Positions 9,406 through 19,835 of a DNA stretch of 64,000 bases are shown here, one piece after another. The notes below the pieces were generated by a model. It did not search any database and was not told where the DNA came from. It saw only the letters and a list, made by a program, of their open reading frames with translations. Source of the stretch: Methanosarcina barkeri MS (lineage in GTDB: Archaea; Halobacteriota; Methanosarcinia; Methanosarcinales; Methanosarcinaceae). The position numbers were made by a program, and so were the translations under genes. The stretch spans positions 2,963,168 through 3,027,167 of the forward strand of contig NZ_CP009528.1 in assembly GCF_000970025.1 (NCBI RefSeq). Reading direction: 5' to 3'. Positions within the stretch are counted from its first letter, which is position 1, and each line of letters starts with the position of its first letter.

Positions 9406-9500
9406 GTGAGATTAAGAGTAATAGGGTTTCCTCTTAATCTCTGGGTTGGATCGCAGGTAGGGATTCGAGAATAGGGACTCAATCCCTGCCAACTAATTCT
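9406..9500 (+). ncRNA. RNA-like element, headless copy D abutting copy C
   Basis: The two-helix core is repeated again directly after copy C but without the CGGTTATG head. Its second helix is closed as GGTAGGGATT/AATCCCTGCC, ten pairs with one G-T wobble, whereas copies B and C use CCCTACC. The arm has changed but pairing is kept or extended. Confidence 0.42.
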
Positions 9501-9930
9501 AGATCAATAAAATGCTTTTTCAATAAACATTTTTCAATAAACATTTTTCTAATAAAATGTTTTTCCAATAAACTGCTTTCAAGTTATTATTACCTTTTTA
9601 GCAAATACATTTAAAGCCAATTTATAAAATGCTCCCTTATTCTTACAATGTACTTAGATTTAATAAAGTTTATGATTGTTTTAAGATGATGCATATGCTG
9701 AATATCTGTTTTTTGAGATCAATTGGGCTTCTCGGTTGAGTTTCTTAGAAGTGTATGCTTCGCTAGAGTAACTTTTTCTGCGCAGGACAACCTGAAATAG
9801 CCCTGGAAAGAATACCATAAGACACTTGACAGTTAAAGAAAACGAAATCGTTTAAGGACTATTGACAAATCACTGGGAAGTTACGTGAAGATTACGTGAA
9901 GATTACGTGAAAAGTACTACTAAAATGCCA

Positions 9931-9959
9931 GTAGGTAGAGAAAAATCTTCTCCACCTGC
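9931..9959 (-). terminator. Hairpin downstream of vorA
   Basis: GTAGGTAGAGAA at 9931-9942 and TTCTCCACCTGC at 9948-9959 form a near-perfect stem about 55 bases past the vorA stop, a candidate transcript end for the vor operon. Confidence 0.4.
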
Positions 9960-10013
9960 TTTTATGCAATTTGAATGTCCTCGAAACTTGTTTTATTCTC
10001 AAATCTAAAGTCC

Positions 10014-11459
10014 TTAGAACTTAACATTCTCTCTTGCCCATTGTGCCCCAGCTTCAAGAACCATCTGATTAAACTCAATAACCTTGGTTTTCCCTGCGAA
10101 GTTTTCGACAAGAGCTTCCTTGAAGACGTCTTCATTCAGACCAGTTGCATTAAGACCCATAAGGACTCCAAGCATGAAGGAATTGGCAGCTTTCTCAGAA
10201 CCCGCCTCCTTGGCTTTTTCGGTTGCAGGAACTGCAACAGCCTTTACATGTGCAGGTGTTTCAACTTCGCCAATGGACGAATCGTAGAGAATAAAGCCTC
10301 CTTCCCGTACTACCCCTTCAAACTTTTCAAGGGAAGGACGATTCATAGCTATCAGGATGTCAGGAGTGTAGACAGTAGGAGAGCCTATAGGCTGGCCTGA
10401 AATCACGACCGAGCAATTAGAGGTCCCACCCCTCTGTTCAGGGCCATAAGACGGGAACCAAGAAGCATTGAGGTTTGCCTTAACTCCGGCCTGCGCAAGG
10501 ATTAGTCCCATGCTGAGGACACCCTGCCCTCCAAAACCAGCAATCTTGGTCTGGATCGGAGCAAAATCCTTTCTGGCAGGTTTTTCTTCGGCACCCGCTT
10601 CAATTCCGTAAAGCCTCTCAAGAGCTTCGGTTGTAAAGTCACTGACTCCACGGTGCAGAGGTTCGACTTCTTTGGATTTATCCCTGAAATTCTGGACTGG
10701 AAACTCCTTTTCCATCTCCTCATTTATGAAATTGATAGCCTGCTCCGCATTCATCTTGAGGTTAGTCGGGCAGGCGGCAAGGACTTCAACAAAAGCATAT
10801 CCTTTTCCATCGCGCTGGATTTCAAGCGCCTTATGCACAGCTTTTCTGGCTTTCCTGATATGGGAGATATCCGAAACTGAAACCCTTTCAATAAAAACTG
10901 GAGCTTTAAGGTTGTTAAGCAATTCGCAGATATGGAGAGGATAACCTGCAAAACGAGGGTCTCGGCCTTCCGGGCATGTTGTAGTCTTTTCGCCCACAAG
11001 GGTTGTAGGCGCCATCTGTCCACCTGTCATCCCGTAAACTGTATTGTTTACGAAAAAGACTGCAAGTTTTTCACCCCTGTTAGCGGCCTGGAGAGTCTCG
11101 TTCAGACCAATGGATGCAAGGTCTCCATCTCCCTGATAGGAAATAACCACAGCATTTTCTTCAGCCCTGGAAACTCCTGTCCCAACAGCAGGCGCACGAC
11201 CGTGAGCGACCTGGATGTTACCTGTATCAAAATAATAGTAAGCAAAGACAGCACAGCCCACAGGACTGATCATAACAGTTCTGTCCTGAATCCCAAGATC
11301 GTCAATTGCTTCGGCAATAAGCTTATGCAGAACCCCATGTCCGCAGCCGGGGCAGTAGTGAGTGGCTGTCGAGGCTACTGGTCCTTTACGAGGATAGTCC
11401 GCATACAGAGCTTTTGGCCTTCCTATTACTTTTTCTCCATTTATAATTTCCACTGCCAT
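10014..11459 (-). CDS. vorA: 2-oxoisovalerate:ferredoxin oxidoreductase, fused beta (TPP) + gamma subunit
   Basis: This subunit carries the thiamine-diphosphate chemistry of an oxidoreductase that interconverts branched-chain 2-oxoacids with acyl-CoA, CO2 and reduced ferredoxin. Residues to about 290 form the TPP domain, with HYCPGCGHG near 35 and the [12 protein letters not shown] cofactor motif near 110. From about 305 a gamma domain begins ([11 protein letters not shown]), so two usual subunits are fused, as in Methanothermobacter VorA. The upstream vorB stop overlaps an ATG at 11465, but GGGAGG lies only one base before that codon and seven bases before the ATG at 11459, so I choose 11459. 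It is the last gene of vorCBA. Confidence 0.88.
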   Translation of the reverse strand: MAVEIINGEKVIGRPKALYADYPRKGPVASTATHYCPGCGHGVLHKLIAEAIDDLGIQDRTVMISPVGCAVFAYYYFDTGNIQVAHGRAPAVGTGVSRAEENAVVISYQGDGDLASIGLNETLQAANRGEKLAVFFVNNTVYGMTGGQMAPTTLVGEKTTTCPEGRDPRFAGYPLHICELLNNLKAPVFIERVSVSDISHIRKARKAVHKALEIQRDGKGYAFVEVLAACPTNLKMNAEQAINFINEEMEKEFPVQNFRDKSKEVEPLHRGVSDFTTEALERLYGIEAGAEEKPARKDFAPIQTKIAGFGGQGVLSMGLILAQAGVKANLNASWFPSYGPEQRGGTSNCSVVISGQPIGSPTVYTPDILIAMNRPSLEKFEGVVREGGFILYDSSIGEVETPAHVKAVAVPATEKAKEAGSEKAANSFMLGVLMGLNATGLNEDVFKEALVENFAGKTKVIEFNQMVLEAGAQWARENVKF

Positions 11460-11461
11460 TT

Positions 11462-12517
11462 TCATGCCTCCCTTGCCATTTTCCTGATTTTATCCATAAT
11501 CTGGTCAAGGGTCATCAAGTTTCCTCCCATACGATTTACAAGCTCTACAGGCTGTGAACAGTTAATTGCAAGCCTGACATCATATATCATCTGCCCATTG
11601 CTCATTTCCACAGAAATAAAGGAACAGCCCTTATCTGCCAGAGCTTTCAACTGCGCCTCAGGGAACGGGAAAAGAGTCTTAGGCCTGAAAAGCCCGACCT
11701 TAATGCCTTCCTGCCTTGCAAGATCCACAGCTGACCTGCAAATCCGACTGCTAATTCCATAAGAAACAAGGACAATTGAAGCATCATCGGTAAGGTACTC
11801 TTCGTAATCGATTTCATTCTGCCTTATGAGCTCATACTTTACCTGCAGTTTTTCATTGAACTTTCCAAGCTCATTGAAGTCCAGAAAGATAGAGGTTATC
11901 AGGTTAGGTCTGGTTTCAACTGTACCGTTGACCGCCCAGGTTGTATCAATCTCAGGAACAATAGCTTGCTTCGGGAATTCAAGTGACTCAATCATCTGCC
12001 CGAGCACCCCGTCTGCAAGCACCACAACTGGGTTTCTGTACTTAAAGGCAAGCTCAAAAGCTTTCATGGTAAAGTCGCACATTTCCTGCACTGAGTTCGG
12101 GGCAAGCACGATATTTTTGTAGTTTCCGTGACCTCCACCTTTTACTACCTGGTTATAATCCCCCTGCTCCGGCCCTATATTTCCAAGGCCTGGCCCTGCC
12201 CGCATAATGTCTACAATCACACAGGGAAGTTCAGAGCCAGCAAGGTAGGAAATTCCTTCCTGCATCAAGCTAATTCCAGGGCCTGAAGATGATGTCATGA
12301 CCCTGTGGCCTGCCGATGCTCCTCCATAGACCATATTGATCGCAGCCTCTTCGGATTCGGCCTGGACGAATTTCCTGCCTATTTTTGGCAAATATTTGGA
12401 CGCGTCATGCAGGATCTCACTTGCCGGAGTTATCGGATACCCAAAGAAACAGTCACATCCGGCATATAGTGCACCTACAATTACTGCAGAGTTGCCTTTT
12501 ACTAGTTGTGTTGCCAT
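11462..12517 (-). CDS. vorB: 2-oxoisovalerate:ferredoxin oxidoreductase, alpha subunit
   Basis: A 351-residue alpha subunit of the pyruvate/2-oxoacid:ferredoxin oxidoreductase family, lacking Fe-S motifs. The N-terminal half contains [28 protein letters not shown], of which [10 protein letters not shown] is the family signature, and the [13 protein letters not shown] segment near residue 78. The C-terminal transketolase-C-like domain starts near 240 ([13 protein letters not shown]). It sits 20 bases after vorC and its end overlaps vorA, which supports one transcript and fixed stoichiometry. The three-gene VOR layout, rather than four, matches the beta-gamma fusion next door. Substrate preference (2-oxoisovalerate over pyruvate or 2-oxoglutarate) is inferred from this arrangement. 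Confidence 0.88.
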   Translation of the reverse strand: MATQLVKGNSAVIVGALYAGCDCFFGYPITPASEILHDASKYLPKIGRKFVQAESEEAAINMVYGGASAGHRVMTSSSGPGISLMQEGISYLAGSELPCVIVDIMRAGPGLGNIGPEQGDYNQVVKGGGHGNYKNIVLAPNSVQEMCDFTMKAFELAFKYRNPVVVLADGVLGQMIESLEFPKQAIVPEIDTTWAVNGTVETRPNLITSIFLDFNELGKFNEKLQVKYELIRQNEIDYEEYLTDDASIVLVSYGISSRICRSAVDLARQEGIKVGLFRPKTLFPFPEAQLKALADKGCSFISVEMSNGQMIYDVRLAINCSQPVELVNRMGGNLMTLDQIMDKIRKMAREA

Positions 12518-12537
12518 AGTTTTCCTCCTTTCCTACC

Positions 12538-12786
12538 TTACCTGTCTTCCTCTTCTTTAAGGGGTATATGAATCTCGATTGCAAGCGGTTCAGGGCAGGT
12601 ATAATAGCAGCTTGCACAGCCTGAGCAGCCCTCCCCTTTGTATTCCACATAATGATATCCCCGGGCATTCAGGTTTTCACTCATGGAAAGTACGCCTTTG
12701 GGGCAGGCTAGAAGGCAGCGTCCGCAGGCCTTACACTCCAGAGTATTAATTACAGGGTATGGTTCTTTTTTATCATCCTTTGACAT
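12538..12786 (-). CDS. vorC: 2-oxoisovalerate:ferredoxin oxidoreductase, ferredoxin-like delta subunit
   Basis: An 82-residue protein with two [4Fe-4S] motifs: [14 protein letters not shown] near residues 18-31 and [14 protein letters not shown] near 54-67. It should pass electrons from the TPP/Fe-S core to external ferredoxin. It is first in the vorCBA operon. The start ATG is preceded by an AGAGGAT-like site. VOR in methanogens is thought to run in the assimilatory direction as well, making 2-oxoacids from acyl-CoAs; the acyl-CoA synthetase upstream fits that. Confidence 0.88.
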   Translation of the reverse strand: MSKDDKKEPYPVINTLECKACGRCLLACPKGVLSMSENLNARGYHYVEYKGEGCSGCASCYYTCPEPLAIEIHIPLKEEEDR

Positions 12787-13284
12787 ATGAAATCCTCTTT
12801 TTGTTCACTTTTCAGTTCTCTCTGGACTCTTCTCAGGTTTCAGGCCCATTCCTGGATTTGGGGAATCCGGGATTTTTGATTCATCTTCCCGGAATTATCC
12901 AGTCCCTGTTTAATTCAACCGGTTTTTTGACAGAAAGAAGAGCCTTAAATTTTCATATTTTTCTTACGTTGTAAATTGTATAATTTAGTAGACAGTATGT
13001 AAGCAGAAAATTAAGATAAAACTATAAAGTGGATTCAGAACCAAATCTTTATAGAGCAAACTTTCCAGAAAGTTTAAGGTACTTATTTCTTTCCTTTTTT
13101 CTTTTTTGTTTTGACCCGAAACTTATAGGATTCCGGATCAAAACAGGCTTTGTTTACTATATCAGATTTTGTCTATGTTATCAGGTTTTGCCTACTTTAT
13201 CAGATTTTGTCTACGTTATCAGGTTTTATTTGCTTTTCTATTATTTGCATTTTCTAGTCTGAGCCGATTTTTCAAATAATATCT
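12787..13284. other. Gap between vorC and the acyl-CoA synthetase gene
   Basis: The right half contains four imperfect copies of a roughly 22-base repeat (TATCAGATTTTGTCTA / TTATCAGGTTTTGCCTA) near 13158-13228. The left half should hold the vor promoter, reading leftward. I see no gene. Confidence 0.5.
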
Positions 13285-14964
13285 TTATTTTAGTTCATTT
13301 TGATCTTTATCCCGGATCTCGACCCTGCGAATTTTTCCGCTAATGGTCTTTGGAAGCTCATCCACAAATTCTATTATGCGTGGATACTTGTAAGGAGCAG
13401 TGACACTTTTTACGTGATTCTGAAGATCTTTTTTAAGCTCTTCTCCAGGCGTGTATCCTTTTGTGAGCACAATAGTTGCCTTGATAACCTGGCCTCTTAT
13501 AGGGTCAGGAGCACCTGTAATTGCGCATTCGAGTACTGCAGGGTGCTGGATAAGAGCGCTTTCCACTTCAAAAGGCCCGACTTTATATCCCGATGTTTTT
13601 ATAATATCGTCAGCTCTTCCAACAAACCACAGGTAGCCGTCTTCGTCTTTCCAGGCCATATCTCCTGTATGATAATAGCCATCGTGCCATGCTTTCTTAG
13701 TTTTTTCAGGATCTTTTCCATAGTGGACAAAGAGTCCAACAGGCTTGCCTTCCTTTGTGTTGATTACGATTTCTCCTTCTTCCCCTACCTCACAAAGTCT
13801 GCCGTCTTTGTCCATCAATTCAATCTTAAAGCCCGGAGACGGCTTCCCGATAGATCCGGGTTTCGGTTCCATCCAGGGATACGTTGCGATAGTTACAACG
13901 GTTTCAGTCTGTCCGAAACCTTCCATAAGCTTTATTCCTGTAAATTCGAGGAACCTGTTGTATACTTCAGGATTAAGAGGTTCGCCTGCAACGACTGCAT
14001 ATTTCACGGTACTGAAATTGTACTTTGAGAGATCTTCCTTGATCAGGAATCGGTAGATGGTTGGCGGGGCGCAGAAGGTTGTAACCCCGTATTTCGTGGC
14101 TTTTTCAAGCATATTTTTGGCTTCAAACCGATCATAATCGTAGACAAAGACCGCACAACCGGCTATCCACTGCCCATAGAGTTTCCCCCATACACATTTT
14201 CCCCAGCCGCTGTCTGCTACCGTATAATGCAGCCCGTCATCTTCCACGTTCTGCCAGTACTTTGCAGTGAGGATATGCCCAAGAGGATAAGTAAAGTCAT
14301 GTTCCACCATTTTTGGGAAGCTCGCTGTTCCTGAAGAGAAATAAGCAAGAGAAATATCGCTATTTTTTGTAGCATCCTCGCCAGAAGGCCGTTCAAAATC
14401 GGGGGAGGCTTCTTTGAGTTCTTTCCTGAAATCAATCCAACCTTCCCGGACATTATCTCCAACTACTACTTTCTTGAGTGGGATATTTCCGCATTCGGAG
14501 TGTGCTTCGTCTATCTGTTCTGGAACTCCGTTTTCCGAGATGCAGACAATCATCTTCAGTCCTGCTTTTTTAATCCGGTATACAATATCTCGTGTCTTGA
14601 GCATATGGGTTGCGGGTACAGCAATGGCTCCCAATTTATGCAGTGCAATGATACAGTACCAGAACTCGTACCGGCTCTTTAAGGTGAGCATTACATAGTC
14701 GCCTTTACCTATCCCATGCTTTGCAAAGAAATTTGCAGTTTTGTCAGTGTAGTACTTCAGGTCTTTGAAAGTAAAGATTCTCTCTTCCCCATGATCGTCA
14801 CACCAGATCATTGCGATCTTCTCAGGGAAATCTCTTGCATAGACATCGACTACATCATAGGCAAAGTTGAAGTTTTCAGGAACAAGGATTTTGAAATTTT
14901 TTTCAAAGTCCTCATAAGATTCAAAGTCGGTTTTAGAAACAAACTGGTTGAGCAAAGAAGTCAT
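13285..14964 (-). CDS. Medium/branched-chain acyl-CoA synthetase (AMP-forming), MacsMa-like
   Basis: A 559-residue ANL-superfamily ligase that activates a carboxylic acid to acyl-AMP and then acyl-CoA. Visible motifs are the phosphate loop [11 protein letters not shown] near residue 220, GFGQTET near 355, GYYHTGD near 430, the hinge region [14 protein letters not shown] near 450 and the catalytic lysine in TISGKIRR near the C-terminus. The sequence resembles the MACS branch, including the characterised Methanosarcina acetivorans enzyme that prefers 2-methylbutyrate, rather than acetyl-CoA synthetase. A longer frame begins at a TTG; the ATG at 14964 is better because GGGTG precedes it by six bases. 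Together with vorCBA it could convert branched acids to valine and isoleucine precursors. Confidence 0.87.
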   Translation of the reverse strand: MTSLLNQFVSKTDFESYEDFEKNFKILVPENFNFAYDVVDVYARDFPEKIAMIWCDDHGEERIFTFKDLKYYTDKTANFFAKHGIGKGDYVMLTLKSRYEFWYCIIALHKLGAIAVPATHMLKTRDIVYRIKKAGLKMIVCISENGVPEQIDEAHSECGNIPLKKVVVGDNVREGWIDFRKELKEASPDFERPSGEDATKNSDISLAYFSSGTASFPKMVEHDFTYPLGHILTAKYWQNVEDDGLHYTVADSGWGKCVWGKLYGQWIAGCAVFVYDYDRFEAKNMLEKATKYGVTTFCAPPTIYRFLIKEDLSKYNFSTVKYAVVAGEPLNPEVYNRFLEFTGIKLMEGFGQTETVVTIATYPWMEPKPGSIGKPSPGFKIELMDKDGRLCEVGEEGEIVINTKEGKPVGLFVHYGKDPEKTKKAWHDGYYHTGDMAWKDEDGYLWFVGRADDIIKTSGYKVGPFEVESALIQHPAVLECAITGAPDPIRGQVIKATIVLTKGYTPGEELKKDLQNHVKSVTAPYKYPRIIEFVDELPKTISGKIRRVEIRDKDQNELK

Positions 14965-15441
14965 TATAGACACCCGTTTTCTCAATTTATTTAGGTAGTT
15001 TTTATATTTTGAAGGCTACATGCCCTCATTTGAATTTCAAGGTTTTAGCCCGGATATCGGATTTCTTATTGGATTTGAAACCAAGCAATATTAACTCAAA
15101 TCACGTAATTCAAACTACATCAACTCGAATCAAATAAACTTAAACTGCATCTAACCAAATTACATTAAGTAAATTGTATCAATTCAAACTACATCAATTC
15201 GAATCAAATAAACTTAAACTGCATCTAACCAAATTAAATTAAGTAAATTGTATCAGATCAATTAAATTAAACCAAATTAAATTAAGTAAATTGTATCAGA
15301 TCAATTAAATTAAACCAAATTAAATTAAGTAAATTGTATCAGATCAATTAAATTAAACCAAATTAAATTAGGTCTAATTGAATTCACTGAGTTAAATTGA
15401 ATCGAATAACATCAAACGAGATGCACTAACGAATTAGATTA
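14965..15441. other. Repeat-filled gap between synthetase and regulator genes
   Basis: Apart from the 43-base repeat listed separately, a 74-base unit containing AAACTGCATCTAACC occurs twice (about 15107 and 15181), so the gap is built from nested repeats. No gene is visible. The synthetase promoter should lie at its left end. Confidence 0.6.
15232..15360. repeat. 43-bp tandem repeat, three copies
   Basis: Three exact 43-base units beginning AATTAAATTAAGTAAATTG, followed by a partial fourth. Base composition is almost only A, T and C on this strand. Confidence 0.9.
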
Positions 15442-15996
15442 TCACAGTATAACTGCCAGGAACCTGGCCGGCTTTCCTTCCAGGGCTTCCATAGCGTGTT
15501 CGTAAGTGGAGTCAAAATAAATTGAGTCTCCTTCATTCAGAAGAATTTCATTATTGTGAATATAGACCTTCAGGCTTCCTTCCAGCACATAGTTAAATTC
15601 CTGACCTGGGTGAGAATTTGTCTCAGGTTTTTCCCCATGTGGTTTGTGTTCAACTGTAACTATAAAAAATTCAGCCTTTTTATGAATGAATTTTTCAGCC
15701 AGGTTCTGGTACTTATACTGCTTCCTCCTCTCAACGTTGACTCCTTTTCCATCCCGTGTAACTGTAAATATATTCATGCGCGGCTCTTCCCCTGTAAGAA
15801 GAGTAGCCATGTCTACACGCAGTTTGTGCGCAATTTCAAAAAGCATACTTGCCGGAATATCCTCAGTTCCATCTTCATATTTTTCATAAGTTTCATTGGA
15901 TATTTGCAAATATTCTGCCATGTCTTTGACCGTGAAATCCGAGAGTTCACGCAGTTCACGTACTCGATCTGCAATTTCTTTTATTTTTTCCTGCAT
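15442..15996 (-). CDS. XRE-family regulator with C-terminal cupin domain
   Basis: A 184-residue regulator. Residues about 8-65 form a Cro/CI-type helix-turn-helix ([32 protein letters not shown]). Residues about 110-184 form a cupin with [18 protein letters not shown] and the second motif [18 protein letters not shown], suited to bind a small ligand or metal. Such fusions often control the neighbouring metabolic genes. It is co-directional with and upstream of the acyl-CoA synthetase gene, so the synthetase and perhaps vorCBA are the likely targets; this is inference from position only. Start ATG at 15996 is the first in frame. Confidence 0.85.
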   Translation of the reverse strand: MQEKIKEIADRVRELRELSDFTVKDMAEYLQISNETYEKYEDGTEDIPASMLFEIAHKLRVDMATLLTGEEPRMNIFTVTRDGKGVNVERRKQYKYQNLAEKFIHKKAEFFIVTVEHKPHGEKPETNSHPGQEFNYVLEGSLKVYIHNNEILLNEGDSIYFDSTYEHAMEALEGKPARFLAVIL

Positions 15997-16763
15997 GATA
16001 CGTATTCTCCAGCTGAATTTTTCAAGAATTAACTAAGATCTACTTAAAAACCTTTGGCTTTGCAGATTTTATACCTGCTTACAGAGATTTATTTCTTCCA
16101 GATCCATTGAAAATTATAATTGATATACGTTATCATTCAGTCCCTACAGTTATATTTTATAAAAAATCTGTGGAAGAACTGAATCCTATAGAACCGAGTC
16201 TGCAGCTTTAAAAATAAGGTTATTTTACAGGCTTTGGAAAGTAAAGTTATATACAGGTTTCGGAAAGTAATGGTTTAAGTCTAATTAATCTTTTAACTTC
16301 TGATTTTAACCTTTGTTTCAATTTTTGCTTTATAACTTATGTTTTAACACAATTTTAGCATAACTGGATCAGGCTTAACTGGATAAGGTTTTAAACTTCA
16401 GATAATATTTTGGAATTAAACCTAACTCTATAATTCAAACTTAGGGGAAATTTTATTGGCCATCGGTTAAGTGAAAAATCGTAATAAATTGCGTCAATGC
16501 CCCCAACATTTATTAAATATGTTAATAGATTAGGAGCTAGAACAGGGTATCGATTTCAGTAAACAGGCCAAAATTTAAGGCCAGCTTCTAATGCAAAATC
16601 GATAGCGTTCAGGCAAGAAAATTTCTTAACCGATGACCAATGAAGTTCATTTTAAAGTTTTTAATTTTAATTATTATTTTCCAATATTTTTTAGATCAAC
16701 AATTTTATATGTATCCTTTTAAAAAATAATTCTGTAAATTCCGGAATTGATGTGTGGGTTAAC
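15997..16763. other. Gap holding an IS-derived miniature element
   Basis: Outside the element at 16455-16641, the sequence is AT-rich. A repeated phrase GGTTTCGGAAAGTAA / GGCTTTGGAAAGTAA occurs near 16230-16270. Near 16700 the stretch TTTTATATG is a plausible TATA region for the next gene. Confidence 0.45.
16455..16641. mobile_element. 187-bp miniature inverted-repeat element related to the IS4-type element
   Basis: The ends ATTGGCCATCGGTTAAG (16455-16471) and CTTAACCGATGACCAAT (16625-16641) are 17-base inverted repeats with one mismatch and match the ends of the insertion sequence at 29.9-31.4 kb. The interior has no transposase; it holds a second inverted repeat, TATCGATTT/AAATCGATA, around GGCC-GGCC. 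No clear target duplication is visible, so it may be an old insertion. Confidence 0.75.
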
Positions 16764-18344
16764 ATGATAAAAATTCGAACATTCAGACAGGCCTGCTTAT
16801 TTGCAATTTTTCTGGTTCTGGTTCCTATTTCAGAAACCGGTGCAGCAGAAAATATTTATGTTTCCCCAAGAGAATCGATTCAGGAAGCAGTAGATAATGC
16901 CTTGCCGGGCGATACTATCTTTGTGATGCCCGGAGAATATAATGAAAGCATTCAAATCAATCAGGATAACCTGACAATAATCTCGGACTCAAAAAATCCT
17001 TACAATACAGTTATTACCGGAGCGGATAAAGAGAGCGATGTATTCAAGGTAGTTGCCAGCAATGTGACAATCAGCGGTTTCTCAATAACCGACAGTAAAT
17101 GTGGAATTTACCTGAATGGTGCTCAAAACTGTATCATAAATAACAATATTATATCGGAGAACAAAATTGGGATCTGCCTATCTAAGTCCAAAGATAACAC
17201 CCTGAGTAATAATATAGTAACTTCAAACGCCGATTGTGGTATCAAGTTGTTTACCTCCTCAGGAAACACGATATATAATAACTTTTTTAATAATACGAAT
17301 AATGCCAGGGATGATAAACTCAATACCTGGAACCGGACCTCAGGCAACTGCTGGAGTGATTATACAGGTCAGGATGTGGATACAGACGGTATCGGCGACA
17401 CTACATATGCCGTAAATCGCCTCACAAAGAGTAGGGACTACAGACCGTTAATGAATTTCATTCCGGAACTTCCCGTGATGCCAGAAGCAATTTTTACTTC
17501 CAACGTGACAGTAGGATACGCGCCTCTTACGGTTGAGTTTACAGATGTCTCAGAAAACGCCAGCTCACTGTTGTGGAGCCTTGGAAATCAAGACATCTCG
17601 AATTCTTCGAACTTTTTACGTACTTTTGTCAATGAGGGTAATTATACGGTTACCCTGAATGCCACGAACGAGAATGGCAGCGACTCTACCAATGTGACTA
17701 TAAATGTTTTGAAAGCTCCGGACCCCTCAGTTCCCATACTTCCCGATGCTAAGTTCGGTGCCAATATGACAATTGGGTATGTTCCACTTACTATCCAGTT
17801 TTTTGATTTTTCTGAAAATGCAGACTCGCTGTCCTGGAGCTTTGGGGATGGTAAGAGGTCTTGTTGCCCGGAACCAAAACATACCTTCTGCTGCCCAGGA
17901 AACTATACAATTTCCCTTACGGCAAAGAATGACAATGGCAGTTCTTCAACCTGCGTTGTTATTCATGTCCTTAACTCGACAAGCCAGCCCTCTGCCGAAA
18001 ATACCATTAGCCCGGAAGATACCACATACATTGTTAATCCGAAAAATACCGAAGATTCAGGCTCAAGCCTCAGAAACAAGAATAACGACACCAGTGGAAT
18101 TCTGAACTGGAAAAGCCTTGAGTCTATTGAGAACTTCGCCCTATCTTTTACTAGAACCCGGCGGCTTGCAGAAGTAGAACCATCAATAGAGCACGAAATC
18201 CTCAGATTTGCTGATACTATTAAAAATCTTACAGAAAACTCAGTGTCCAGAAGTGAAGTAATAAATATTTCTACGCGTGCTATGTTTTTCGGATTCCTTG
18301 GAATAGCTCTGGGACTTTCCGCATTTAGAAGAGGAAGAAAATAA
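16764..18344 (+). CDS. Secreted NosD-like beta-helix protein with two PKD domains and C-terminal anchor
   Basis: A 526-residue surface protein. A signal peptide covers about residues 1-29 (ends near ETGAAEN). Residues 30-240 form a right-handed beta-helix of the NosD type, with repeated NNxI.N steps and the closing motif CWSDYTGQDVDTDGIGD. Two PKD domains follow (about 250-325 and 330-410), the second with WSFGDGKRS and an unusual Cys-rich insert, CCPEP...CCPGNY. A Ser/Thr/Asn-rich linker leads to a C-terminal membrane segment (AMFFGFLGIALGLSAF) and basic tail. A GTG twelve bases upstream is an alternative start. It probably belongs to the cell envelope; the ligand is unknown. Confidence 0.82.
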   Translation: MIKIRTFRQACLFAIFLVLVPISETGAAENIYVSPRESIQEAVDNALPGDTIFVMPGEYNESIQINQDNLTIISDSKNPYNTVITGADKESDVFKVVASNVTISGFSITDSKCGIYLNGAQNCIINNNIISENKIGICLSKSKDNTLSNNIVTSNADCGIKLFTSSGNTIYNNFFNNTNNARDDKLNTWNRTSGNCWSDYTGQDVDTDGIGDTTYAVNRLTKSRDYRPLMNFIPELPVMPEAIFTSNVTVGYAPLTVEFTDVSENASSLLWSLGNQDISNSSNFLRTFVNEGNYTVTLNATNENGSDSTNVTINVLKAPDPSVPILPDAKFGANMTIGYVPLTIQFFDFSENADSLSWSFGDGKRSCCPEPKHTFCCPGNYTISLTAKNDNGSSSTCVVIHVLNSTSQPSAENTISPEDTTYIVNPKNTEDSGSSLRNKNNDTSGILNWKSLESIENFALSFTRTRRLAEVEPSIEHEILRFADTIKNLTENSVSRSEVINISTRAMFFGFLGIALGLSAFRRGRK

Positions 18345-18367
18345 GTTAATACTCACAGTTAGAAAAT

Positions 18368-18871
18368 TCAGTAAATGCTTACTCCTTTGACTGAGGGCAG
18401 TTCAAGGATTTTGTCCACAAGTTCTCCAGGCACTTTCTTATCGGTAATGATTGTAAGTCTGGGATTATCAGTTAAATATGGATCATCCGAAACAGCCTGA
18501 CGGATGCTTACTTTGCTTCCTGATATCAGGCCTGCAACCTCCGCAAGGATGCCCACGTCAGCGGCATCTTCCGGGATAATAATGATTACTCCAAGGCCAA
18601 GAGAAGGAGCTACGTCTCTGAGGAAGGGGATGGAATGAACATTTCTGAAGATTCTGCTCAGAAGCTCATCTGAAATAATGGTCTTTGTAGTTGCGTCGAC
18701 TACTCGCCGGTCAACACCTGCTTCTTTTGCAAGCTGGGTATGTGCGATCTCAATACTTCCAGAGGTGACCTTTCCTTCTTTATTTACCTGAAACCCGCGT
18801 TCAAAGAGCAACTTAAGCACTTTTGCCTGTGCAGGATATTTTTCAAACTTTTTGAGTAATGTCTGCCACAT
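18368..18871 (-). CDS. ACT-domain regulator of amino acid metabolism (COG2150 type)
   Basis: A 167-residue protein. The first 75 residues look like a winged helix (IEIAHTQLAKEAGVDRRVVDAT). Residues about 95-167 form an ACT domain (LGLGVIIIIPEDAADVGILAEVAGLIS), which in this family binds amino acids. It matches predicted archaeal regulators of amino acid metabolism. It ends 23 bases from the convergent NosD/PKD gene. Its target genes cannot be read; hisE and the LeuC/HacA gene lie nearby on the other strand. Confidence 0.8.
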   Translation of the reverse strand: MWQTLLKKFEKYPAQAKVLKLLFERGFQVNKEGKVTSGSIEIAHTQLAKEAGVDRRVVDATTKTIISDELLSRIFRNVHSIPFLRDVAPSLGLGVIIIIPEDAADVGILAEVAGLISGSKVSIRQAVSDDPYLTDNPRLTIITDKKVPGELVDKILELPSVKGVSIY

Positions 18872-19001
18872 ATAAACTTAAGTTTAAACCAGGTTCCCTG
18901 ATATATAGTTTCTTATTATGATCCATTATCAGTAGGGTAAAGGGGCTTCGGGATGAGATTTCCGAATATTCCTGACGTCAATTGCAGCTTGCGTTAATTT
19001 G

Positions 19002-19835
19002 ATGTACCAGCAGGGCACGAGTATTTGCATGGAAACTTCCAGCACAGACAATAAGCCGGAGTCCGAAAAAACAAGTTACCAGCGACTTCTTATTGCCGGT
19101 CTCAAGAAAGAAATAGAAATGGCTCGCAGACTTGACACGGAAAACCTTGCATCTGAAATCCGGAAAATCGGTTTCTCCTGCCAGAACTGTGGAAAATGCT
19201 GCAGGCGGGCTTTCGGGGACAACAGGGTAGCGGTAATTCCTTCCGAAATTGAAAGAATCCGGGAATATACAGACCTCTCAAAACTGGAGGTTGCAGGACC
19301 GTTTGTGACTGAGGGCCCTATCCAGGATGGGGCAGAGGAATCGGGAGAAGAATCTCCAGAAACTTCATTCAGAGCATCGGAGGAAAATGAAGAGTCTTTT
19401 TCTCCGGAACTTCTTGAATCTCTTAAGGATTGTATCGATTTTGAGGGAAAGATTCATGCCTTTGGATGGATCCTCAGACGGAAGAGAAATGGAGACTGTA
19501 TTTTTCTTGAAAAAGATACGTACAAATGCCGGATCTATCCAGTGCGCCCTATGCTCTGTAGCACTTATCCTTTTTATATCGAAGGGCTGAGATTACAGAC
19601 CTGTGAATGTGAAGGTGTCGGATTCCCGATCTCTATAGAAGACAGCCGAAAAATGGCAGAAAATCTTCTCTTCAGATATATTTCGGAACTTGAGGACACA
19701 CTTAACCTGTATGAGAATTTCGTGGACTTCAGGAGAGGGGAAAAAGGCCTCGAGCTTGCAAAAAAGAGCCAGGAAAATGGTACATTTACCTGTATAGTTC
19801 ACGACAGCAGAGGAAGCACCGAAATTAGTGTTTAA
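19002..19835 (+). CDS. YkgJ-type cysteine-cluster protein
   Basis: A 277-residue cytoplasmic protein with the YkgJ/UPF0153 signature: CQNCGKCCRRAF near residue 65 and CRIYPVRPMLCSTYPF near 175. These Cys residues are expected to bind zinc or an Fe-S cluster. An acidic, Glu/Ser-rich insertion (about residues 105-135) separates the two clusters. The biochemical role is unknown. The start is uncertain: ATG at 19002 and ATG at 19029 (METSSTDNK) are both possible and neither has a good ribosome binding site. Confidence 0.75.
   Translation: MYQQGTSICMETSSTDNKPESEKTSYQRLLIAGLKKEIEMARRLDTENLASEIRKIGFSCQNCGKCCRRAFGDNRVAVIPSEIERIREYTDLSKLEVAGPFVTEGPIQDGAEESGEESPETSFRASEENEESFSPELLESLKDCIDFEGKIHAFGWILRRKRNGDCIFLEKDTYKCRIYPVRPMLCSTYPFYIEGLRLQTCECEGVGFPISIEDSRKMAENLLFRYISELEDTLNLYENFVDFRRGEKGLELAKKSQENGTFTCIVHDSRGSTEISV

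Larger units (their letters stand above)
7471..10013. other. 2.5-kb region without an intact gene
   Basis: This stretch holds an inverted repeat, a decayed transposase-like fragment, two tandem repeats and four related RNA-like elements, each listed separately. The remaining DNA is AT-rich; short repeats such as CAATAAACATTTTT near 9527-9580 and ATTACGTGAAG near 9880-9910 occur. I see no intact coding sequence. Confidence 0.6.
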
